A stretch of DNA of 64,000 nt from Pseudomonadota bacterium. Lineage in GTDB: Bacteria; Pseudomonadota; Alphaproteobacteria; Rhizobiales; Rhizobiaceae. The notes below the pieces were generated by a model. It ran no database searches and was not told the DNA's origin. It saw only the letters and a program-made list of their open reading frames with translations. Numbering within the stretch: the stretch's first letter is position 1; the number at the start of each line of letters is the position of its first letter. Of this stretch, positions 59,326 through 64,000 are shown piece by piece. The translations under genes were made by a program, and so were the position numbers. Where the stretch lies: contig JAEYDD010000039.1 in NCBI GenBank assembly GCA_023404095.1, positions 43,675-107,674 on the forward strand. The letters run 5' to 3'.

Positions 59326-59356
59326 GGTCTACTGTTTCCAACGCTCGTAAGGTCAA
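59326..59356 (-). promoter_or_regulatory. CueR-type promoter of the DHA2 pump gene
   Basis: Minus strand: -35 TTGACC (59356-59351), a 19-base spacer beginning TTACGAGCGTTGGAAAC, and -10 TAGACC (59331-59326). The dyad is less symmetric than at the other sites but keeps the CGTTGGAAA half. Confidence 0.7.
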
Positions 59357-59411
59357 GAGAGGCTGGCCATATCCTTACGACATCCAGGCCGGGCCTCGCC
59401 CCCGCCAGGGA

Positions 59412-60452
59412 TCAGTCGGCGACCGCCTCAGGCGTGAAGAACACGTCGGCATGTAAGTCGTCTGTACCCAATCCGGCCGCGAAGACCCCCTCTGCCACCG
59501 CTTCGACCATCGCGGGCGGTCCCGCGACATAGGCCTTCCAGCCTTCGAGACGCGCAAGGTCGGCGTTGATCGCGGCGCTGACGTGCCCAACGCGGAACCG
59601 CGCACTATCGGATCGCGAAGTCACGACCTGGTAGCTGAAATTAGGATGGTCGCTGGCCAACCGATCGAGGAGGTCGACATCATAGGCGTCGCGCTCGTCC
59701 CTGACGCCGAAGTAGAGCCTGATCGGCTGCCGCATTCCGGACGAGAGCGCCGTCTCCACGATCGAGCGGATTGGTGCTAGGCCTGAGCCGCCCGCGACCG
59801 CGAGAATGGGTCCGGTGTGCAAAGAGCGCAGGTGCGCGTCGCCGAACGGCCCCTCCACTATGACCTTGTCGCCGACCCAAAGTTTCTCGTGGATGTGGGA
59901 AGACACCAACCCATTCGGCACCTTGCGCACATGGAACTCCAACTCGCGGCAGCCGGGCACGCTGGCGATGGAGTAGTCCCGCACGAGGCGCTTGCCGACC
60001 GTCATCTTGACATACTGTCCGGCAGAGAACGCGAAGTCCTCGCCGCCCAACGTGACATGCACCTTCAGGATGTCATGGGTCGCAGGCGAGACCGATGTCA
60101 CGAGGCCCTCCACCTGCTTGCGCAGATGCCCGGCTTGCTCGTCGCCGCGGCTCCACATGACAGTCACGTCGCTTTGAGGAACCGCGCGACATGCGAGAAT
60201 CAGCCCGGCCGCTTTCTCCTCATCGGTCAACGAGAACCTCGAATGCGGGAGCATCGTCACCGATCCGCTGGCAAGCCTGGACTTGCAGGAGCCACAGCGC
60301 CCGCTCTTGCAGCCGTGCGGATAGTCCACGCCAGCGGCGAGCGCTGTGGCAAGCAGGGTCTGGTTCGGCGCGGCGCGGATCGTGCTTCTCTCCAGCGGGA
60401 GAAGCACGAGGAAACCTGCGGGGTGCCTGGATTGGCGTGGAAGTTCGTTCAT
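59412..60452 (-). CDS. 2Fe-2S ferredoxin / FAD-NAD(P) reductase fusion
   Basis: This 346-residue protein joins a plant-type [2Fe-2S] ferredoxin (about 1-95; CKSGRCGSCKSRLASG and a fourth Cys in LACRAVPQ) to a ferredoxin-NADP reductase module. The FAD motif reads VRDYSIASVPG and the pyridine-nucleotide motif LAVAGGSGLAPIRSIVE; the C-terminal part contains AYVAGPPAMVEAVAEG. Such proteins deliver electrons to oxygenases or dehydratases. No oxygenase gene is adjacent. Its promoter is of the CueR type and diverges from that of the CopZ-like gene, so copper stress should induce it; a repair or Cu(II)-reducing role is speculation. ATG 60452 follows AAGGATG. Confidence 0.9.
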   Translation of the reverse strand: MNELPRQSRHPAGFLVLLPLERSTIRAAPNQTLLATALAAGVDYPHGCKSGRCGSCKSRLASGSVTMLPHSRFSLTDEEKAAGLILACRAVPQSDVTVMWSRGDEQAGHLRKQVEGLVTSVSPATHDILKVHVTLGGEDFAFSAGQYVKMTVGKRLVRDYSIASVPGCRELEFHVRKVPNGLVSSHIHEKLWVGDKVIVEGPFGDAHLRSLHTGPILAVAGGSGLAPIRSIVETALSSGMRQPIRLYFGVRDERDAYDVDLLDRLASDHPNFSYQVVTSRSDSARFRVGHVSAAINADLARLEGWKAYVAGPPAMVEAVAEGVFAAGLGTDDLHADVFFTPEAVAD

Positions 60453-60496
60453 TTGATTGCATCCTTTCGTTCAGGCGACGGGATGTCGCGTCGGTC

Positions 60497-60527
60497 AGAA
60501 TGCGGATTTCCAGCGTTGGAAGGTCAA
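60497..60527 (-). promoter_or_regulatory. CueR-type promoter of the ferredoxin reductase gene
   Basis: Minus strand: -35 TTGACC (60527-60522), a 19-base spacer with the perfect dyad TTCCA-ACGC-TGGAA, and -10 CATTCT (60502-60497). This is the most symmetric of the copper sites, 45 bases before the start codon. Confidence 0.8.
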
Positions 60528-60575
60528 TCCCACGCATGGGATTCGTCGTCACAGAGACTTTCTCGATCCATGGGC

Positions 60576-60606
60576 TTGACCTTGTCACGCTGGCAAACCC
60601 CATCTT
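60576..60606 (+). promoter_or_regulatory. CueR-type promoter of the CopZ-like gene
   Basis: Plus strand: -35 TTGACC (60576-60581), a 19-base spacer TTGTCACGCTGGCAAACCC and -10 CATCTT (60601-60606). It is divergent from the ferredoxin reductase promoter, the two -35 elements being about 50 bases apart. Confidence 0.75.
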
Positions 60607-60636
60607 ACTTTGAGTGAGACAGAAAAGGAGTTCATC

Positions 60637-60831
60637 ATGCAGTTTCACGTCGAAGACATGACATGCGGCGGCTGCGCCAAGGCCGTGACAAGCGCCATTC
60701 TCTCGCTGGACGCCAAGGCCAAGGTCACGGCTGACCCGGTCACGCGCAAGGTGGAAGTCGAAACGGCGGCCTCCCGGGCCGAGATCGAGGAAGTGCTGAA
60801 CGAGGCAGGCTATCCGGCGAAGGCGGCCTGA
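60637..60831 (+). CDS. copZ: Heavy-metal-associated domain copper chaperone (CopZ-like)
   Basis: This 64-residue protein is a single HMA domain with the Cu(I)-binding loop MTCGGCAKAV, in which two cysteines chelate copper and deliver it to P-type ATPases or to CueR-like regulators. The secondary structure order beta-alpha-beta-beta-alpha-beta is visible (VEDMTCGG, SAILSLDAKAKVT, KVEVETAASRAEIEEVL). The start is ATG 60637 with AAAAGGAG 6 bases upstream. A CueR-type promoter precedes it. A perfect 18-base inverted repeat follows 25 bases after the stop. No copper P-type ATPase gene is present in this window. Confidence 0.92.
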   Translation: MQFHVEDMTCGGCAKAVTSAILSLDAKAKVTADPVTRKVEVETAASRAEIEEVLNEAGYPAKAA

Positions 60832-61037
60832 GCCGCAGACGGGTAAACCCCACCCGTCCTCCACGGATGTCCCAGGGGGACATCCGTGGAGGACGAACGA
60901 TCCGAAACGCCGAGCCCCAACTGGCGCAGGTACTTCACCAGCGCAGCGATCCCAAGGACGATCAGGACCAGAACGAGATGGCCAATACGGCCAATGCTCC
61001 ACATCCCTCCACCAAACACTCCCTGTGCATCCCTCAT
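60810..61037 (-). CDS. Small single-span membrane protein
   Basis: This 75-residue frame begins at ATG 61037 with AAGGAG upstream, and has one strong membrane segment (IGRIGHLVLVLIVLGIAALV) followed by KYLRQLGLG. Small proteins with WSIGRIGHLV-like openings and KYL after the span are common in metal-resistance loci of rhizobia; their function is unknown. The C-terminal third crosses the 18-base inverted repeat and overlaps the end of the CopZ-like gene by 22 bases, so the natural stop may have been lost or the end may be accidental. Confidence 0.5.
   Translation of the reverse strand: MRDAQGVFGGGMWSIGRIGHLVLVLIVLGIAALVKYLRQLGLGVSDRSSSTDVPLGHPWRTGGVYPSAAQAAFAG
60856..60894. terminator. Perfect 18-base inverted repeat, bidirectional terminator
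   Basis: Arms GTCCTCCACGGATGTCCC (60856-60873) and GGGACATCCGTGGAGGAC (60877-60894) are perfectly complementary with a 3-base loop. It lies 25 bases after the CopZ-like stop and inside the 3' part of the opposite small gene. There is no T-run on either side, so a termination role is likely but not certain. Confidence 0.6.
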
Positions 61038-61137
61038 TTTGCTCCTTGGCTTCATGGTTCTGCATCCGCGCGTCGTCCACAGGTCAGAGCTGGGAGTGCC
61101 GGATGCCGATCGCTGAGGTCTGTACTTAAACAGGGCC

Positions 61138-61600
61138 ATGAATCTGCGCCGAAATTGGCTCAGTGACGAACAGTGGGCAGTGATTGAGCCTTGTTTGCCG
61201 AGGAACCAAACCGGCGCGCCGCGTAGACGACCGGCGCGTTCTCAGCGGCATCATTCATGTCGTGAAATCCGGCTGCCGCTGGCGGGATTGCCCGTCGGTC
61301 TACAGTCCTTACACCACCGCCTACAATCGCTGGAACCGCTGATCGCGGCGCAAGGTCTGGCGCAATCTGTTCGAGGCTCTGCGGTCGGTCTCCCCGGGCG
61401 ACGACTTCCACGCCATAGATTCGCCCACCGGCAAGGCCTATCGCGCGGCGGCCGGTGCAAAAGGGGGCGGAGAGGCAGGCGATCGGGCGGTCCCGTGGGG
61501 GGCACGAAAATCCACGCGGTCTGCGACAGCCTCGGACGTGCCATCGCGCTCGACGTGACGCCAGCCAGCGAGGCGATGTGCGTGTCGTGATCCCCTTGCT
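61138..61600 (+). pseudogene. IS5-family transposase remnant
   Basis: The plus strand begins MNLRRNWLSDEQWAVIEPCL, a typical IS5/IS1031-group transposase start. The frame then shifts, and the rest of the family sequence appears in other frames: SGIIHVVKSGCRWRDCPSVY, then a stop, then FHAIDSPTGKAYRAAAGAKG. The C-terminal catalytic half is lost. I cannot define the terminal repeats. It is a dead mobile-element fragment. Confidence 0.75.
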
Positions 61601-61707
61601 GACGGCGTTACCGCCATCTCAGCGTGCGGCCGACATGACGCAACCGGGTTGCGCCAATTCCTCCTCGCGCGCGGAACCGTCTCGGTCATTCCGAACAATC
61701 GAACGCG

Positions 61708-62016
61708 ATGATCGAAATCAGGACCAGGAAGGCGCTCGACCGCATCGTAGTCGCTGACGGCCTATCCAGGTCCACACTACACCCGATGGCCGGCCCGGCG
61801 ACACGGTGTCCAATCGACGTCGCCTCCCGAAAGATGGTCGCAAGCGTGAAGACGGGTCTCGGCGCGCACGGCGTCACGCATTCGACGGACGGCGGCCTCG
61901 CTTTCGTGACCAACATCTACGACGGCACGTTTTCCGTCATCGACCTTGCGAAATTCTGTGTGGTCTCCAACCTGAAGGTCGGCAAAGGATCAAACGGCGT
62001 GACCTATTTCGAGTGA
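61708..62016 (+). pseudogene. Fragment of a YVTN-type beta-propeller protein
   Basis: The frame ends with two propeller blades typical of YVTN repeat proteins: IDVASRKMVASVKTGLGAHG, then AFVTNIYDGTFSVIDLAKFC and VSNLKVGKGSNGVTYFE. The upstream part is out of register (a frameshift near 61810 is likely, since GDTVS in another frame fits the family). No signal peptide or other blades exist, so this is the 3' end of a larger gene whose start was probably lost with the IS5 insertion. In copper or respiratory loci such propellers often accompany cytochromes. Confidence 0.6.
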
Positions 62017-62078
62017 CGGCACGTCCGGCGCTGAAGACTCACTCGCGCCATCCGCCCCGCCAGGCGGAGTTCGTCGGA

Positions 62079-63335
62079 TCAAACATAGGCGATGTCTAGC
62101 GGCAGCTTTCTACCCGGGATCGTCACCGCCTTCGCGTCCCGCCAGGCCGATAAAGTGCCGATCGTCTTAGCGGCCGACTTGACGTCTTCGGACACCACAA
62201 GCGTTGCACCCACCGACATAGAGACGGCCTGTAGCCGCTGAGCGACATTCACGACGTCGCCCAGCACGGTGTACTCGCTGTGGCACCCCGCCTCCAGCAC
62301 TCCCGCCATTGCGGTCCCGGCATGCAGGCCGATGCCCGCTCTCAATGCCGGGCGGCCTGCGGCTTCCTCGCGCTTCCGCCATTCCTCGAGTTCGCCGACG
62401 AGTTCGACCGCGCATGCCAGCGCCCGGTCGGCGTCGTCGGCGCGTGGCGCGGGATGTCCGAACACGGCCATGACGCCGTCACCCAGAAACTTGTCGACAG
62501 CGCCGCCGTGCCTAACCACGGCAGCGGACACGATGTCGCGGAACTCGGACAGTATATGGCGTAGTTGCTCGGCAACCGCGGACTCTGCGAAACTTGTGAA
62601 GCCTCTCAGGTCGACGAACATGACGGCGACTTTCCGGCGTTCGAGTTGCAGGTTCTCGCCGCCCGCGAGCTGATCGACAACGGTCGGGGAAAAGAACCGC
62701 GCGAGATTGCTTCCGCGCCGCCGGGCCGCCTCGGCGGCGGTCGCGGTTTTCGCATGCTCGCGCACGATCACGTAGACCGCGAGCGCCGTGACACCGAAGC
62801 TGAGCGCCAGACCGAGTTCGCGTTGGACTTCCGCGTCGATGAGAGCTTCTGAAAACCCGAGGCCCGTGTTGGCGACCGCGGCCGCGATGATGGACATCCA
62901 TCCGACGAAGACGATAGACGAAAAGCGTCCGACGAGTCTGGCGTTGGATGTGAGCGCGGTATTGATGAGCAGGATAAAGACGACAACCAGGCCGGGGGGC
63001 GTCAGCGCGTGCCCGTGATCGAGCGGCCCTTGCGCCGCATGCATGAAGAGCATGAGCAGGATAGCGACAGCATCGGCGAGCACGAACAGCGGTTGCCACC
63101 ACGCAGCGTTCGGACGACGGGCGGCGACGAAAAGCGACAGCAGCGTCACCGCCAGATAGCCGCCGATGAGAGCCGTGTGGACCGGACTTCTCTGGTAGGT
63201 GCCGATCACGAAATTGCCGACGAGGACCGCGACGGCGGCAACACGCAGAAGCTCGCTGCCGATCACCCGCATGCTGAAACGGCCGTCATGAGCAGTCAGA
63301 ACGCGTGCGTCGTGGCGCACAGAATGATTGAGCAT
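62079..63335 (-). CDS. Membrane-bound class III adenylate/guanylate cyclase
   Basis: This 418-residue protein has six predicted membrane spans (about residues 25-195; e.g. VAAVAVLVGNFVIGTY, LFVLADAVAILLMLFM, LGLALSFGVTALAVYVIV) and a cytoplasmic class III cyclase domain. Catalytic features are VAVMFVDLRGFTSFAESAVA (first metal Asp), DKFLGDGVMAVFGHPAP (second) and IGLHAGTAMAGVLEAGCHSE. I chose ATG 63335, preceded by GGGGATAGAC. It is a paralogue of the disrupted gene at 46.4-47.4 kb. Its leader contains a degenerate tRNA-like sequence. It lies next to cueR on the same strand, so copper and cyclic-nucleotide signalling may be linked (inference). Confidence 0.9.
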   Translation of the reverse strand: MLNHSVRHDARVLTAHDGRFSMRVIGSELLRVAAVAVLVGNFVIGTYQRSPVHTALIGGYLAVTLLSLFVAARRPNAAWWQPLFVLADAVAILLMLFMHAAQGPLDHGHALTPPGLVVVFILLINTALTSNARLVGRFSSIVFVGWMSIIAAAVANTGLGFSEALIDAEVQRELGLALSFGVTALAVYVIVREHAKTATAAEAARRRGSNLARFFSPTVVDQLAGGENLQLERRKVAVMFVDLRGFTSFAESAVAEQLRHILSEFRDIVSAAVVRHGGAVDKFLGDGVMAVFGHPAPRADDADRALACAVELVGELEEWRKREEAAGRPALRAGIGLHAGTAMAGVLEAGCHSEYTVLGDVVNVAQRLQAVSMSVGATLVVSEDVKSAAKTIGTLSAWRDAKAVTIPGRKLPLDIAYV

Positions 63336-63386
63336 GTCTATCCCCTGTCCGGTGTTCTGGACTTGAAATCGTCTGGAGGTGGGGAA

Positions 63387-63461
63387 TGGAGGCCCTGCCG
63401 GGGCTGGAACCTGGATCGACTGCGTACGGAGCAGCTGCTCTTGCGTTGAGCTACTGGGGCC
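63387..63461 (-). tRNA. Degenerate tRNA-like sequence (CGU anticodon position)
   Basis: On the minus strand 75 bases can be folded as a cloverleaf: acceptor arms GGCCCCA and CAGGGCC with five pairs, a D-arm GCTC/GAGC, an anticodon arm GCTGC/GCAGT with loop TCCGTAC, a T-arm around TTCCAGC, and a 3' TCCA. Against a functional tRNA are a C instead of U33, no GG pair in the D-loop, a pyrimidine at position 57 and acceptor mismatches. The anticodon would be CGU (Thr). I regard it as a tRNA fossil or tRNA mimic, not a working tRNA. Confidence 0.4.
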
Positions 63462-63523
63462 GTAATCCAAGTATCGCTCCGTTGACCTCCATCTTGAAGC
63501 TGATCGTGGAGTTATTGTTACCA

Positions 63524-63973
63524 TCACACCGCCGCGACCCCGAACTTGCGGCCTTCCTTTGCGGGGGTCGCGTCGACCTTTCCCTTGCCTTCGGCGAAGC
63601 CCTCGATGATCGGGCAGTCGGGGCGTTGATCGCCATGGCAGTTGTTGACGAGGTGCTTGAGGGTCCTGGTCATCTCGGCAATGGCGGCCGCCTTTCGTTC
63701 TAGTTCGGCCACCTGCTCTAGGGCGATCGCCTTGACGTCAGCGCTTGCCCGCGAGCGGTCGCGCCAGAGGGCAAGCAATGTCTTCATCTGCTCAACCGAA
63801 AACCCGAGGTCCCGCGCCCGACGCACGAAGCGCAGCGTGTGGACGTCGTTGTCGGTGTAAGTCCGGTAGCTCGAATCCGTACGGTGCGCGGGTTTGATCA
63901 AGCCGATCTGCTCATAGTACCGGATCATCTTCGACGAGACCCCGGACGCCTTGCTCGCTTCTCCAATGTTCAT
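63524..63973 (-). CDS. cueR: Cu(I)-responsive MerR-family regulator CueR
   Basis: This 149-residue regulator has the MerR winged helix (MNIGEASKASGVSSKMIRYY, then SYRTYTDNDVHTLRFVRRAR) and the CueR metal-binding loop NNCHGDQRPDCPII, two cysteines seven residues apart as in Cu(I)/Ag(I) sensors. A C-terminal tail of about 25 residues extends past the usual end. It activates promoters with 19-base spacers, of which five copies occur in this island. A full-length start is present; the window ends 27 bases upstream, so its own promoter is not fully visible. Confidence 0.92.
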   Translation of the reverse strand: MNIGEASKASGVSSKMIRYYEQIGLIKPAHRTDSSYRTYTDNDVHTLRFVRRARDLGFSVEQMKTLLALWRDRSRASADVKAIALEQVAELERKAAAIAEMTRTLKHLVNNCHGDQRPDCPIIEGFAEGKGKVDATPAKEGRKFGVAAV

Positions 63974-64000
63974 GTCCGTCTCCTTGGATCGTGGCGGCCC

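Noticed and set aside
63386..63703. Plus-strand frame beginning MEALPGLEPGST
   Set aside because: Frames of this type arise from tRNA-like sequence read on the wrong strand; the rest overlaps cueR on the opposite strand.

Overview
The window looks like accessory DNA from a GC-rich alphaproteobacterium, most likely order Hyphomicrobiales (rhizobium-like). Pointers are the FixJ-type and single-receiver response regulators, GcvA-type LysR regulators, winged-helix/ATPase/TPR regulators, Tat-exported molybdenum hydroxylase subunits, many MFS carriers and short class III nucleotide cyclases. No ribosomal, replication or tRNA-synthetase genes occur, which fits a secondary replicon or island-rich region. 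The organism assignment is inference.

Layout. 0.6-4.6 kb: two overlapping response regulators without an intact kinase, then a YnfM-like MFS exporter and an aldehyde dehydrogenase. 5.0-12.0 kb: an exported Ntn amidase, an outer-membrane barrel protein, a large autotransporter with an uninterrupted Gly-Asp repeat, and an unrecognised 561-residue protein. 12.3-18.2 kb: small-molecule genes (PhzF, GYD, methyltransferase, GNAT) and a MerR-controlled MFS/tautomerase pair. 18.4-23.4 kb: a catabolic module (CoA transferase, beta-hydroxyacid dehydrogenase, MHS permease, class V aminotransferase). 23.8-27.7 kb: a three-subunit molybdenum hydroxylase read from overlapping genes. 27.9-36.2 kb: a LysR/cyclase pair facing a beta-oxidation-like operon (OB-fold protein, thiolase, SDR, enoyl-CoA hydratase) that ends in a large ATPase regulator. 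37.3-42.1 kb: a second ATPase regulator followed by a GlcG/HbpS-like, SDR, NTF2-like and SDR cluster.

42.3-47.4 kb is scarred mobile DNA: a dinB 3' fragment, a gene with a decayed tandem copy of its 5' end, a tyrosine integrase, an IS3 remnant, and a cyclase pseudogene cut off by that IS.

47.5-64.0 kb is a copper-resistance island: a CusF-like chaperone, a cupredoxin, a multicopper oxidase, a TolC-like lipoprotein, a small lipoprotein, a His-rich exported protein, an RND pump, a DHA2 MFS pump, a ferredoxin-type reductase, a CopZ-like chaperone and CueR. Five promoters with a TTGACC -35 element and a 19-bp spacer, the form used by CueR/MerR activators, precede these operons, so the island can be read as one CueR regulon. 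It also carries a dead cytochrome c gene, IS5 debris, a YVTN-propeller fragment, an intact paralogue of the disrupted cyclase, and a degenerate tRNA-like sequence in that cyclase's leader.

The most unusual items are the Gly-Asp autotransporter, the copper regulon that includes multidrug-type pumps, the tRNA-like leader, a terminator-ended candidate small RNA near 37.0 kb, and a shared LysR-like motif linking two separate catabolic loci.
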